Assembly: GCA_964247055.1 (NCBI GenBank)
Contig: OZ176059.1
Span: 1,364,001 to 1,428,000, forward strand
DNA length: 64,000 bases
Direction: 5' to 3'
From: Paragordius varius
Lineage: Eukaryota; Nematomorpha
A model generated the notes under the pieces. That model saw only the letters and a program-made list of their open reading frames with translations. It did not search any database and was not told the origin of the DNA. Made by a program: the position numbers and the translations under genes. This document shows positions 11,648 to 24,899 of this stretch, in pieces. Every line of letters starts with the position of its first letter. The first letter of the stretch is position 1.

Positions 11648-12110
11648 GTAGTAAAAACTGAAATTATACGGACAAAACGTAAAAATATAAATACTTTTTA
11701 AATCTAGATTTACAGTCATGTATGTTTATAAATGTCAAACATACGTTTTAAATTGATTTTACTTTGTTTTTATTTGTTTACAATAAATAAGCTATTATTA
11801 TTTTAAGGCTTAAAAATGCGCATGTTGAAAGTTGACATATTAAACATCATAACAATTAAAAACAAAGTAAAATCATTAAAAAAGTATGTTTGACAATTCT
11901 AAACATAAATGACTGTATATTAATAACTCATTGTTAAATGGCAATGTATGAAAAAGAGATATATAATAACTAACGCAATCAATTCTATATTTTACAATTG
12001 TAACTAAAGAGCTTATATAAGAAAAAGTAAGGTTTTAAAAAGTATGTTTTTTGAAAATATTTGTCTTTATATTTTTCGTTTTGTCCGTATAATTTCAATT
12101 TTTACTGTAA
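11648..12110. mobile_element. MITE, CAGTAAAAATTGAAATT family, with an inserted hairpin
   Basis: The left end resembles AGTAAAAACTGAAATTATAC followed by GGACAAAACG. The right end is the inverse, ending TTTCAATTTTTACTG before TA. Related copies are at 14405-14679 and 44819-45004. A separate hairpin element at 11713-11915 interrupts it. Confidence 0.75.
11713..11915. mobile_element. hairpin MITE nested in the preceding element
   Basis: Starts CAGTCATGTATGTTTATAAA and ends with the inverse ...AACATAAATGACTG, with TA on both sides. The end resembles the CAGTCATG family at 9492 but the interior differs. Confidence 0.7.
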
Positions 12111-13123
12111 ATTATAATGGACCCTAATTCAAACAACAAAACTCAAAAACCAGTGACTTATTAAAAATCAGTGTAAGATTATCAGCATAATCTAATATTT
12201 ACTCTATAAGCGCTAATGTAAGGAGAACGAGTTATTTTAGGTGATTTGACCGTAATAACTTTTTATAAGGGCTTATAACTGCAAACCAATTCTTAAAAAT
12301 GAATGTCCAAACTAATTCTTAAATTATAAATGGTTTCGGTTTGTAAACTTATAATCAGTTATAAACGCGGTTCATTTTAAAAAGAATAGGTTCCATGATC
12401 CGACTTTTAAAAAGTATTAAATATTTAAAATTTTAATGTAAGTCGTCACAGCCATAGTTGAGAATAATCAATCCCTATCATTAAACTATGATGGTTGCAA
12501 AATATATATTAATCTTAACGTAGTATAATTTACATACAGCCACGATTTTAAAAACTTATTACTTATAAAATTTTATCAATGTTGGGCAAATATAAAAGAT
12601 TTTAATTTGAAATTATTGAAATATTAAAGAGTGTTTTTAAAAAAAATCCTTAGATGGATATTAAAATGCATTTGAAACGGCTGTTTAACATTTTAAAGTA
12701 AATTTAACGTTTTATCATTATCAAATTAATTGGAAACATATTAAAAAATATTTGGTGCCAATTTTTATATCTATATTTATATAAGGTATATTTATTATTA
12801 AGTTATCATAATTATTTTTTCAATTTTATCAATGCTGCAGTCAAGAACTCTATAAAGTACCGGAGTGTTTTTAACGAAAAAATAATACAATAAGAAAACA
12901 TCATTTGTAAAAAATGGCATAACCTATTAAATATAAGCTCACACTTCCCCACCTCTCAAATGTATTTATTAAGGCTATGGCATTGTTTTTACCATGCCCG
13001 CTTAACTCTATTTTATTCCGATTTTCTTGCTGTTGCGCCTTTAATTAAAAAAATATAAAATTAATTAAAATGACTTTGCTATATATATCTAATTATAAAT
13101 TAATATAATACGTGTTATAGAAA
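12111..13123. other. gene-free DNA upstream of the 13124 gene
   Basis: Contains short imperfect inverted repeats around 12235-12420. A less AT-rich, pyrimidine-rich patch at about 12940-13040 may be promoter or 5' UTR. A possible acceptor (TTATAG) lies three bases before the ATG at 13124, so a noncoding first exon is possible. Confidence 0.4.
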
Positions 13124-16100
13124 ATGACAGTATTACATCACCCTTCACTTTATACTTCAGCTGCTGCGACAACGTATTCATTGGACGATGATAATTTGGG
13201 AAACGTAAACCGCGGTAATAACGGCGGTGTAGAACAACCCTCATATCTAGCATATCGACCTGGTCGAAATTCCACACCCCATATAATGTACAGGGATCAT
13301 GGTTTTAGCAAAACCAATAACAATAACGAAGGTAATAAATCAGCTGATCTGCAAACACCATCACAGTTAAACGAAAAAAGGGATGTACTAACCCAAACTA
13401 AAGTGTATGACACGCGATTTTATGTAAGTCGTGCGGCTCAAACAAATATGCCAGAATGCCCGCATACCACCGCGTATGTGGGACAAGAACCGTCATATTA
13501 TAACAACAAGAACGCTATAAAATATGTTGAACCCAATGCAAGTGGAGATAAAAACAATACAGTTAGAGATAACATTAATGCACATGGTTATAAACACTCA
13601 TTACAAAAAGAGAATGAATTGGCTTTTACCACACCCTCGGCAAAAGCTATACAACAAAATTTAGACAGCGAAGTGATTGATGCTAAAAACAGTGTTGATG
13701 GTAATAGAGAATATAAAATCTCCCATGCATCTCTAAATCAAGAATATGCGCGAAGAAATCCAAACTTCTTCCAATTCAAACCATTTAGACATTATTACGC
13801 TTCCCCTCATTACCAACAACGTAGCGCATCTGTGGCCCAACATCAATCGCAATCTCATGTGATTAAATTATACAATATATATATATATATATATATATAT
13901 TATTATACATCTACATAAGCTTATTTAATTAGTTAAATAATTAAACATAGAATGTTTTGCGAAAAAAAATCTAAACACTATTATCGTAGTGTTCTCTTTT
14001 TCTAGTAGAATCTGTGGAGTTTTAAAGCATTTTTCTATATGTAGATTCCAACAAGAGTGTCGATCGAAACGGCGTTTGGGCAAGACATAAAAACACAAGT
14101 AGTAAGAACAATAAATAATCCTACCTCTAAAGATCAAAATGGGATGCATCATAATCCAAATCAAATGCAGGGTGATTCAACAAAATACTATGGATACAAA
14201 AATGAACCATCATATACTCTAATAAATAAAAAAGGCAGTCAACAATTTAGCAATGCCGGTGAAAGTAATTATTGAAATTTTATCATGCAATAAAAAATGT
14301 AAATTACCCATAAAAAAGTTTTGATTTTGCATGTAAAAAGTGTTGATGGGAATAACACTATAATTTTAGTTTGTGAGGGCTCATATTTACTGGCAAAAAA
14401 CTTACAGTAAAAAGTGAAATTATACGGACAAAACGTAAGACAAATATTTTTATCTAAAAGACACTTTTTCAAACCTTAATTTTTCAACATAAACTACTTG
14501 ATTACATTTTCAAATAATATAATTGAATTATTAACAATTTACATACCTATTCCTATTTTGCTACCCCAAACGATAAGTAATATTTGATCAACTAAATTTG
14601 AAAAAAATATGGTTGTCCTTTTGAAAAAAATGTTTTTCCTTATTTTTATGTTTTGTCCGTATAATTTCAATTTTTACTGTAATTTTATAAAATAGTCATT
14701 TCTTTCACCTAAAAAACAGGTTTATCAAAAACTATGAATGTACCTCCTGCTAACACTAATACCAACAATTTTAAAAGTGATAGTGACGATATAGAGGCAT
14801 CATCCTTCTATGATTGTTTAATGAGTCAAGATAATTATCCAAACACTACTTCTGCTTTACAAAAGTCTGGCCAGTTATTTTATTCGCCTAAATCTGTTAT
14901 TAAATCCCAAGATGATTTTGCATCAGGCTTGAGTCCATCTAACGTTGCATCTCTAAATACCAATAGTTATGATAAAGCTTTGTCTAAGGTTATTAAGTAT
15001 CCGAACACAAGTTATAATGGATCGAATATTGGCACAAGTATTAATAAAACAACCAGTGCCTTTGGAGTAAAGGATATTGGGAGTATTGGATTGCCTGAAA
15101 TAGCGGTCGGGACTACGACAACAGGGATTGAAATTAAATCTTTTCATGAATTGGTTGAAGGCGATCAAATACCCAAAGCTACGTACAACCCATTAAGTAA
15201 TTCCGAACTATAATTTTATTTTTAAGTATATCTATTGTTATATAATAATAATAATATAAACGATATAGATATGTATTTTGTTTTGGACCAATTATTTAAT
15301 CATATATAAAACAATATATGGTAAAATTTATCTAAATTAATGTATGATATTGCGATCAATTTAAATCAAAAAACACTGTCAGCTTTTTTAAATGCCCTAT
15401 CCTGATGGCATAATAATATATTTATAAATTAATTTTGGCATTTTTCTATTAGGAATGTTTTAATAATCAGATCGGTGTCGCCACATATAAGACTGTGCAC
15501 AACAAGGACATGATAGAGCAAAATAATACAGTCATGTATCCTTTATTTTATCAAAAAAAAATTTTTCCGTTGAATGGGTAAAAATATTTGGTAAAGAATG
15601 GAAAAAACAAGAGCTCTATGGTATTAACAATATCATATTCATCAAAAAAGTATAAGAATTACCATAGAGCTCTTGTTTTTTCCATTCTTTACCATATATT
15701 TATACCCAATTAACGAAAAATAAATAAATTTTTGATAAAATAAAGAATACATGACTGTAATTTAATAACTTTTATACCATAGAAAAGGCCTAAAATAAAA
15801 ATAAATTTGTTTTACCGTTGCTCATCCGACGCTTATAGTTAAAATTAAATTAAAAAAATATCCATATATGTAATGGCAAAATTTCTAATTATAAAACTTT
15901 TATAACTTTATAACTAATTACTAAATAGGTCCATCCATGAAAATAACTGCGATAGATATGACACCAAAAACAACGATGGAAGAATTGCGTTTGTCTCAGG
16001 GGAAAACTAAATTTACATCATATGCTAAGCATGCTGATAAAAAGTATTTTAAACAAAAATGTATCGATAATAAAGTTGTGGCGTCTACCAGTCTTAAACC

Positions 16101-16973
16101 CTCTAGGCCACAAATAACAGTTTCTACCATTGTGCCCATGAACGATGATAAACATAATGAATCAAAGGGTTGGAAAAGGGGTAAATGATTCAATCTTAGA
16201 CATTTTAATTTGCTACTTGTTTAACATTATTTTTATAACACTTGGATACAACACATTCATTTAGTCGTTCGATTTAAATTGGGGTAGTTAAATACCCCAG
16301 GCCCGTTTAAAATTAAATTCTTTAAAAAATATGGAAGGAATCGAAACCATTGCAAAATTTTGCACTTATATAACATCAATACACGAAATATATCAAAAGT
16401 TTTATTCAAAAATACTTGATATTACTTATTTTAAGCTAAAACCGAAAGGTAAAAATTTAGTCAACGTGACATCTGGGCAATGGTAAAATTGAAAAATATT
16501 ACAAAATAAACGGCCTTTTTTATTTCCATCAATGTTATATGTAATTTAAATAGGATATTAGCTGAAGACGATATTTTGCAAAAATATTTTAAAATAAAAA
16601 TGGCGTCGAAGTAGTTTAAGATGGAACTTTTTTTTCAAAATAAAATTTTATGTAGATATTTTGGCATATTTATGTAATTTTTATTAGGATAGAAGCATAA
16701 ATTTAAATTGGGACCGTTTCATTCAGTAGTTTTTTAAAATCCCTAATTTAAATTTAGTCTGGGGTATTTAGATACCCCAATTTAAATCGAAGTGTTAAAC
16801 AAAAATTCTAATATATATATATATATATATATATCTCTCAAGTTATAAAGTTTATTAATGATTTACGTTTCAAAATAAAAAATTTATTTGCGAAATTAAG
16901 GCGCTTGAGTAGCATACATTTTGATCACATTAAACATATATTAAGGATTAAATAAAGATAAACAATTTTTATA

Positions 16974-17007
<34 letters not shown>

Positions 17008-18480
17008 AGAGCATGGAATAGGGGAGGGTGCTTAGGGTATATTTGGGCCTTACGCCTTTAATGAAAAATATTACCCCTTTTTTCTAATTGCATATCAAAA
17101 AATCGTAAATTAGCCCAATTAAAAAATATTTTTTGAACTAGATGCTCCATTGCAAAAATTATTTTTAAAATATATGATAAACTACAACAATAAATAAGTT
17201 AAATTTAATTATACATGTTGACTTAGAAAGTCTCTAATTTTCGTACCTCTCAAAAATGGGATGTTTTCTCATAAATGTAAAAATGCCAAGACGATACCAT
17301 ATGCTAGGATATCAAAATAAGTTATTTGCGAATCAACGCATATTTTGAAAATTAATATTTTTGCAAAATATTGTGTGTAAAAAAATGGTAAATTAAAAAA
17401 AATACACTTATTTTTTTACATTCGTGAATTATGAAGACGAGTGTTTTTATACATCTTAAAGCGTTTGCTACCGCACCTTGCTTTTCATACTGTAAAATGT
17501 ACTCCAATAAATTGTGCTAATTTTTCGTATATTTTCCAATTATATGTCATACCATATATTTAAATTGTGGCTTCACCAAAAAAATTATAGTTAGCACAAT
17601 GTGCGCTAATTTTGTGAATTTTTATACCTGCTTCAAAATACAAATAACTTAATTGAGTGATTCAAAGCCCGAAAACCTAGAGCACCATGAATGATACATT
17701 TTACTATAAAAAGATATTATTAGGATAAACACCACTATTTCATAATATTTTTATCATATAAAGATACATTTGTAAGGTAAATGGGTATTAAGGTGTTCAA
17801 ATTCTTTATAACCGTCAGCCTCAAAGTCCCAAAATAAACAACATATTTAAATATATTTATCGAAAATATATGGATATTTTTCTACAAAGCATTATGAATA
17901 GAGAGTGTTAGCGGCATTGTAATCTCAAAAATCACACATTTTATATGATCATTCTAAAATATTATTTATATATTTTATTAAAATTTTAGGATTTATTCGT
18001 ACATTTTACCGAGAAAAGTTTGGTCGTAAACCAAAAACCACTTCAGCTTACAAATCGGCTAATGTTGAGTGCGACGTTAAAACTAAACCACCTATGTTTG
18101 TGAAAGAATCAGTCATACGAACGCCCAAAAAACATTTGGAACCCGAATCGGTTCAAGCTTGGGAGCCCTTGTTGGAATCGTATAAGCCCAAGCGTTCACC
18201 AGCTGCCTTATCTTTCCAACAAAATGCACATCTTGTACAAGGTCATTCTAAGATTAAATTTAATTTATTAACGATAACGCATTTTATATAATGAATTTGT
18301 GAATGAACTTTTCAATATTGTAATGTTTTGGTTTAATATTCGGTGCTTAATAGTGGAGCATTGAACTATATTCCATATCGTTAAATAATAAATATAATTT
18401 ATTATATTATATTATATTATCTAGATGGGACTCCTGAGAGTTTAACCACAGAAAACCAGAATGGTTGGAAACGTTTCAGA
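13124..18480 (+). CDS. unrecognised low-complexity protein, six clear exons
   Basis: The exons 13124-13858, 14045-14264, 14720-15196, 15929-16180, 17990-18241 and 18425-18480 join in phase to 664 codons; the 3' end is not settled. I do not recognise the family. The protein is rich in Ser, Asn, Thr, Tyr and Gln with no signal peptide or membrane segment. A basic, aromatic stretch spans exons 4 and 5 (GWKRGFIRTFYREKFGRKPK), and GWKRFR recurs at the end of exon 6. Introns 2, 3 and 4 hold MITEs. The evidence that this is a gene is the consistent phase at five junctions, GT-AG borders and local escape from AT-rich background. It is probably a disordered regulatory or nucleic-acid-associated protein, but that is a guess. 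Confidence 0.65.
14405..14679. mobile_element. MITE, CAGTAAAAATTGAAATT family, in intron 2
   Basis: Left end CAGTAAAAAGTGAAATTATA, right end the inverse ...AATTTCAATTTTTACTG's complement pattern, with TA at both borders. It accounts for most of the intron between exons 2 and 3 of the unrecognised gene. Confidence 0.82.
15529..15757. mobile_element. hairpin MITE, CAGTCATGTATCC family, copy 2, in intron 3
   Basis: Near-perfect inverted halves, CAGTCATGTATCCTTTATTT to AATACATGACTG, flanked by TA. It is closely similar to 9492-9705, which suggests recent spread. Confidence 0.85.
16239..16794. mobile_element. TTAA-type MITE, copy A, in intron 4
   Basis: Starts CACTTGGATACAACACATTC and ends ...TTTAAATCGAAGTG followed by TTAA. 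Inside each end is a GGGGTA...TACCCC inverted block. Six copies occur in the window (21663, 22509, 23393, 25-kb-distant 35025 and inverted 38347). TTAA flanks at most copies point to piggyBac-type mobilisation. Confidence 0.82.
16809..17640. repeat. (TA)n tracts and AT-rich repeat in intron 4
   Basis: TA dinucleotide runs occur at about 16809-16832 and 16977-17004. The remainder has imperfect inverted symmetry and shares phrases with the palindromic elements at 23000-24560, so it is probably an old element of that group. Confidence 0.45.
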
Positions 18481-20816
18481 GTAAGTTGAATACACAAACA
18501 AAAATTGATTTTAATTATAATTACTTTAACTTTGGTAAAAATATATAAACCAACTTACAAGCTAACTCTAAGACATTTCTTTTATATATTTGTCAATTTG
18601 GTACAACTCGTTTATGCAAAAAGTAGTTTTTAGTATTCACATTTAAATCTAAAATTATAAAGACAAAACGCAAAGATTAAACGACCATAATTTTTCTAAA
18701 GAGACAGCCACACTTAAAGCTAAGGTTTTTCCTGATAACCTTTATGATTGCTATTTGAAAATGTATAATTGAGAGTGATACTGATTTGCATCTGTATATA
18801 TTTTACCCAAAACGATAGGGTTATATTAAAAATTATGGCTAAATAGAGTATGGTTGTCTTTTTAAAAAATATTTGTCTAGTTTTAACTTTTCTTAATAAT
18901 TTTAATTTTTCTATAAACACAGAAGATGAAAATGTGATATCTTTTGAATCCGTCTCAAAATGAATTTCTTAATAATTATAAATAATAATGTAGTAAACGC
19001 TTTTTAATATAAGTAAACTTGGCCTTTGATCAAACTTATTTCTTTAACATTTATTATTTTGAGTTATATCATCAAATATAATCTCAATTTAGTTTAAATT
19101 GGTATTGGGACTTGTTATTGCCACCATACTAACTTCGATACTAGGTATGCTATTATCTGAACATTTAATAATATATTATATCCATTTTTAAATAAAATTG
19201 TTAAAAATGATGGGTGCGATTGGAATGTGTCCTGTATAAAATTAACTAAGCCTTTTTGACCGTGAAATTACCGCTTTTTTCAAAATCAATCTAAAGTTAA
19301 TTCAATAAATTTCATTCATCAAATAAAAATTAATAAAGAATAGTCTAGCGAACTATATTGGTGATTATTATAAAACAAAATCCGATGATTGTTACACATA
19401 AATAAATTTTAAATTGAATTAGCGAGTATTTCTCGCAATTATTAATGGCAAAAATTCAAGCATATTTGCGATGACTAAAAGCGTTATGCTGGCGAAAATA
19501 ATTGCCAAATAAACATCTTTTACTAATTGACATTTAATAGAAAAAAATGACTAATCAAGTTGAAACTTAATTTTGTATAATACACATATTGAAAGAATTA
19601 CCAAAATAAAATGATATAATAGATACCGTGCCCTTATTACATAAAAATAATTTCACCTATGCCTATGCCCCCAAAAATAACAAAAGTTATGTAGGCAACC
19701 TACTTTTAATGATACCGTCTGACATTTAGCCAAATAAATCATGATCATCATTTTTTTTTGAATATGAAAATTTAAAATAGCAGTTTTATAAGGACCAGAT
19801 ATATTTGAAAATTTCATATAATTATAAATTTTTAGTTTGTATTTATTTAACAAAAAATAGGAGTAAGCGTCGATAACTTACTTCGACATGGCGTAACTGA
19901 TAAATAAGGCTTTATATTTATAGAAAATATATTTATCTAATTAATATATAATTCGATTATTTTAACATTGTAAATTTGAACAAAATATTAAATTTTTATA
20001 TATATTATAGTGCCAATACTAATCAAGATAAGTACCCACAAAAGTAAACCTAAACAATTACTTTTGCCATGAAGAATCCGTATCAGACATATGGGTCATA
20101 TTAGTATAGCAAACAAATTGTTTAATATCTATCACAATATGTATTTTTAGCTCAAATTTTAAAAAAAAATGTTTCAATATTTTTTCATATTGGTGCTCTA
20201 CCGTATGAATAAAAATACATTCATTGTTTTATATTAAATATTTGCAGATGACATTTACAGCAAAGAGCAATATTATTAGCTAAAAGCAGGAAGAAATAGC
20301 TAATTATCTTTCTCTTTACTGCAAATGGTATCTAGGAATATCTAATCAAAAACCAGCAATGTATTTTTATCCATAAATAACTAAATAAAATACAATATTA
20401 TAAATTTATTTGTAGTCGGGTGATTGTAATCGATCGGCATTTAAAAGGTACATATACATATATATATATATATATAGATAGCTTCTTTTTTAGATTTCAC
20501 ATATATCCATAATACTGGTATGATGTTTATCATTGTTAAATTATTTGTTATTTATGCAATGCACAAACTTTATAGATTTATTTAAATTGTAATCTAATTA
20601 TATATATATTTGGTATTGTTTAAATCTTTTTTGATTATTTTTTCATTTCAAACTTTATTTTATATATGAAAATATATTCATTTGACTCTACATGAAAAAG
20701 CTATATATTGGCTTCAAATGTTTTTAATCGGTGTGATCTAAACGAATTTTTTTCTTATGTTATGATAAAATAAAATAATTAGATTTCTTTTGTCATATTA
20801 TTACATAACCAACATT
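18481..20816. other. AT-rich DNA, intron or 3' flank of the 13124 gene
   Basis: The GTAAGT donor at 18481 shows that the gene continues, but no strong next exon follows. Contains decayed inverted-repeat elements at about 18655-18915 and 20222-20390, and a (TA)n tract near 20457-20476. Confidence 0.4.
20416..20447 (+). CDS. tentative 32-nt microexon of the 13124 gene
   Basis: Preceded by TTTGTAG and followed by GTACAT, it is distinctly less AT-rich than its surroundings. In phase 0, which fits the end of exon 6, it reads SGDCNRSAFK plus two bases. Unsupported by any family match. Confidence 0.25.
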
Positions 20817-20992
20817 CAGTGTGAGTAAGTATACATTGTAAGTTTTTCATGACTTATTGCCAGATAGTGTATAAAAGAGAAAATATTGGCTCAAAGCGCT
20901 ATTTACTGCAATCAGCCAATAATAATTCTCTTTGCTGCATATACTATCTGGCAATATTAAATGAACTAACAATGTATATTTACTCACAGCGT
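20817..20992. mobile_element. hairpin MITE, GAGTAAGTATACATTG family, copy 1
   Basis: The left arm CAGTGTGAGTAAGTATACAT is mirrored by ...ATGTATATTTACTCACAG on the right, with TTGCCAGATAGT / ACTATCTGGCAA as a second paired block. Copies are at 50145-50330 and 58313-58502. Confidence 0.8.
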
Positions 20993-21662
20993 AAAAGCGT
21001 GTAACCCATACTAATTTATAAAGCACCAAAGATGTTTTCTTAATAAAAATTTAAATATATATCATTTCAAAACAGTTTAAAGCCCAAATTTCCTCCCAAG
21101 CCATTATTTTTTAAACTTTGAATTTTGTGTAAAAGCAGTAAAATGACTATTAATGCAATCGAAAAGTTTATTAACATTTAAAAAAACTCGCTGCTCTACT
21201 ATTATAAACTTAAGGCGAAAATAGATGCTATATAATTTAAAGTGAATGACATTTAAAATATCATATGTATATTAAGAATTACAATACCTTTCACTTTTGA
21301 AAGAGGATTAGATTAAGGAAATTAGCAGGTTTTAATTTTTAGTTAGTGAACTAACTTCTTTATTAGCTCATTGTTTTTTATTGTTATGTTTACTTAATTA
21401 ACAAATATCTATTATTTGGAGTTACCCTTATTAAATTTTGCATCTTAATGTGAGTCTCATGGTAATCAGTATTTAACACAACATCGAAACGATAATATTC
21501 AATGTTTTTATATCATCAAATAACTCAAACTCAATTGATTTCACGAAAACATAAATTTTCACAGGTGTCTAAAAGTTGAAATAGATTAATAAATTTACAC
21601 CCTAACATTACTTTTAAGATTATAATAAAGCAAAACGAAATCTGGAAATTATATTTATTTAA

Positions 21663-22233
21663 CACTTGGATACAACACACTCATTTTAGTCCTTCGATTC
21701 AAATTGGGGTAGTTGGATACCCCAGGCCTGTTTAAAATCAAATACTTTAAAAAGTATTAAAGGAATCGAATCCATGGCAAAACTTTACACTTATATAACA
21801 TTAATAAACCTAAATATATAAAAAATTTTATTCAAAAATATTTGATATTAAATATTTTAAGCCAAAACCGAAAGGTAAAAATTTCGTCAACGTGACATGT
21901 GTCAAATGGTAAAATTAAAAAATAATACAAAATAAACCGCTTTTTCTATTTCTATCAATGTTAAATGTAATTTATATTAAAATTTCTACCCTTAAAATTA
22001 AATGAAGACGATATTTTGCGAAAATTTTGCAAATAAAAATGGCGTCGAAGTAGTTTGAGATGGAACTTTTTTTTCAAAACAAAATTTTATCAAAATCTTT
22101 TGGCATATTTATATAATTTTTATCAGGATAGAAGCATAAATTTAAATTGGGACCGTTTCCTTCAGTATTTTTTTAAAAATTCTAATTTAAATTTAGTCTG
22201 GGGTATTTAGATACCCCAATTTGAATCGAAGTG
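21663..22233. mobile_element. TTAA-type MITE, copy B
   Basis: CACTTGGATACAACACACTC at the left and ...TTTGAATCGAAGTG at the right, with TTAA immediately outside both ends (21659-21662 and 22234-22237). Noncoding. Confidence 0.85.
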
Positions 22234-22508
22234 TTAAATTTAATTTATTACTAATTAAGAATCTTATAAAATATTAAAACCAATAAAATATTATTATTTT
22301 AAAAACTATATTTTAAATATTGATAAAACTTAAAACCAAAATTTAAATATAAACAAATTGATTTGAAATTAATAATTATCATTGGTTAAATTTCTCTGCA
22401 TCTGAAATTGGGGGTATAGAAAAATAACCTTTGAAATATATAATTTGACAGGAAAATGTATCAAGATTATTATGGTGCTTATGGTTTTGACCCTTACAAG
22501 TGATTTAA

Positions 22509-22990
22509 CACTTTAATACAACACATTCATTTCAGTAGTTCGATTTAAATTGGGGTAGTGAGATGATTCAGGCTTGTTTGAAATAAATATTTTAAAAAAT
22601 ATGATATAAAATAAAACCATGGCAAAAGTTTGCTCTAATATAACATAAATGAACCAATATTTAAAAAAATTATTCCAAAATACTTGATATTAATTATAAA
22701 AAGATAAAACCCAAAGGTAAAAATTTAGCCAACATAACATGTGCAAAAGATAAATATAATCTATGAGGTGATTTTATAAAAAGTATACTGAATTTTCATA
22801 GTTTTAACACAATATTTTGCAAAAAAGTAAAATAAAATGCGTCGAAGTAGTTTGATACGGAACTTTTTTTCCTAACTAAATTTTATTAAGATATTTTGGC
22901 TTATTAATATAATTTTAATTATATTACAAGCTTCAATAGTTTTGTAAAATAACTTATAGTCTGGGGTATTTTTTACTTAAAATCCAAGTG
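22509..22990. mobile_element. TTAA-type MITE, copy C (diverged)
   Basis: TTAA borders are kept (22505-22508 and 22991-22994). The GGGGTA and TACCCC blocks are partly lost and the element is about 90 bp shorter than copy B, so it is older. Confidence 0.75.
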
Positions 22991-22999
22991 TTAATTTAC

Positions 23000-24560
23000 A
23001 CTTTTGTGGCAAGCGCTCTATATCAAATGTCAAATTTGCCCAAATTTTTCAAATAAATTTTTTTGGTAATAGCAATAGGCTTAATTCCAAAATAACTAAA
23101 AATCATAAACTAAGAATAGAAGCAAAAAATATTTTCAGAATTTGAAAATTTTAAATGTGGGCTCGAAACAAATTTTTTCGTTCTAAAATGGGCTTATCTT
23201 CTTAAAACAAATGCGAAAATGCTGGATTGCGCAATAAAAATTTAAATATAGTTAAATTTGATATTAACGATAAATGTTTTTAAAATCCACACCTGTTTCA
23301 AAAGTTTAATTTTCAGAAAAATTTTGTTGAAGGGCACTTCATACTATTTTAATTCATGAAGAAAACGGTTAAAAACGCTTTACATTTACAACACATTCAT
23401 TTTAGTCCTTAGATTCAAATTGGGGTAGTTAAATACCCCAGGCCTTTTTAAAATTAAATTCTTCAAAAGAAATGGAAGGAATCGAAACCATGGCAAAATC
23501 TGTCACTTATATATCATTAATAAACCGAATTATATAGGAAATTTATTTAAAAATAATTGATATTACTATTTTAAGCTAAAACCGAAAGGATAAAATTAAG
23601 TCAACCTGACATGCGTGCAATAGTAAAATTGAAAAATACAAAATAAACAGCTTTTTCTATTTCTATCAATGTTAGATGTAATTTAAATGAAAAATTAGCT
23701 TTAATTATACCCTTAAAATTAAATGAAGAAGATATTTTCCAAAAATTTTGTAAAATAAAAATGGCGTCGAAGTAGTTTGACATGAAACTTTTTTTTCAAA
23801 ACAAAATTTTATTTAGATATTTTGGCATATTTATATAATTTTTATTAACATAGAAGCATAAATTTAAATTGGGGCCGTTTCCTTCAGTAGTGTCTTAAAA
23901 ATCCTAACTCAAATTTAGTCTGGGATATTTAGATACCCCAATTTGAATCGGAATGATAACGTAAATTAATACACTTTTTTTATATAATGATGCATTTCTA
24001 TCACTTTATTAAAAGTTTTTTTCTCAAAAATTTGGTGATTTTAACAAACGCAATATTTTTTAAATATAAATCTTAGGACAACTAATACTATAATCGATTC
24101 TGATGAGGTTGAAATGTTCAGCATTATTGAATTATGTAGAAAAGGCGTTCACATCTTATCAAAGTGTTTTAACCGTTTTTATCATGACACAAAATAGTGT
24201 GCAGTACACTTAAGCAAAATTTTGTTAAAAATAAAATTTTTGAAAAAGGTGTGCATTTTTAACATTTTTAGTTAAAATAAAAATTTAATATTAAATGTTT
24301 ATCGTGCAATCCAGGGAATTTTGCGTTTGTTTTAAGATGACTACCCCGTCTTAGAAAAGCAAAAAAATTCGGGACTTTCGGAGCCCACATCTAAAGATCA
24401 CAATTTTTTGAAAATATTGTTTTTGTTTTTTATATATAGTTTATAATATATTTTAGTGATATTTTTTGGAATGAAGCCTTTAGCCTTCACCAAAATTTTT
24501 ATAAAATATGTGCGCAAATTTTGACATTTTCTGATATGGGGCACTTAACAAGTGTGAATA
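23000..24560. repeat. long AT-rich palindromic element with a MITE in its centre
   Basis: Sequence at about 23030-23385 recurs in inverse at about 24170-24540, for example GCTGGATTGCGCAATAAAAA against TTTATCGTGCAATCCAGGG. TTAA-type copy D lies in the loop. The same phrases occur at 31597-32300, 34440-35800 and in the core of the hAT element at 42289-42709, so this is a dispersed family. Its ends are not defined. Confidence 0.6.
23393..23955. mobile_element. TTAA-type MITE, copy D
   Basis: CATTTACAACACATTCATTT at the left and ...CAATTTGAATCGGAATG at the right. The TTAA borders are worn (TTTA on the left, ATAA on the right). It sits in the loop of a larger palindrome. Confidence 0.75.
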
Positions 24561-24834
24561 TATTTCTTAATTCACTATAGGCCAAAATTACATGATATTT
24601 GACACATTTTCTTTTCATTAGTTTTTTTTGACACTGTGTTTTATGAATTCATACTAAAAAAAGATGTTTTATATTCTAATTAATAATCATCAAACTTCTA
24701 CTATGTTATCTAGTTTTGACTGTTGATTTATATAATAATCACCAATTAAGACAAACAACTTATAAATCATTGGTTGGTGTAAATATGCCATCAAAATGAA
24801 AAAAATAACAAATCATTATATTTTTGGTTTTTAG

Positions 24835-24896
24835 GTGACAGTTTGTGGTTTTCTAGCACAAAGCGGAGATTATTAAATACACTGAGTCGGTATTAG
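24835..24896 (+). CDS. tentative terminal exon of the 13124 gene
   Basis: Follows the strong acceptor TTTGGTTTTTAG. In phase 0, as exon 6 requires, it reads VTVCGFLAQSGDY and stops at 24874-24876. With one carried base it reads DSLWFSSTKRRLLNTLSRY and stops at 24894-24896. Either reading could close the protein. The 6.4-kb distance from exon 6 lowers confidence. Confidence 0.25.
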
Positions 24897-24899
24897 ATA

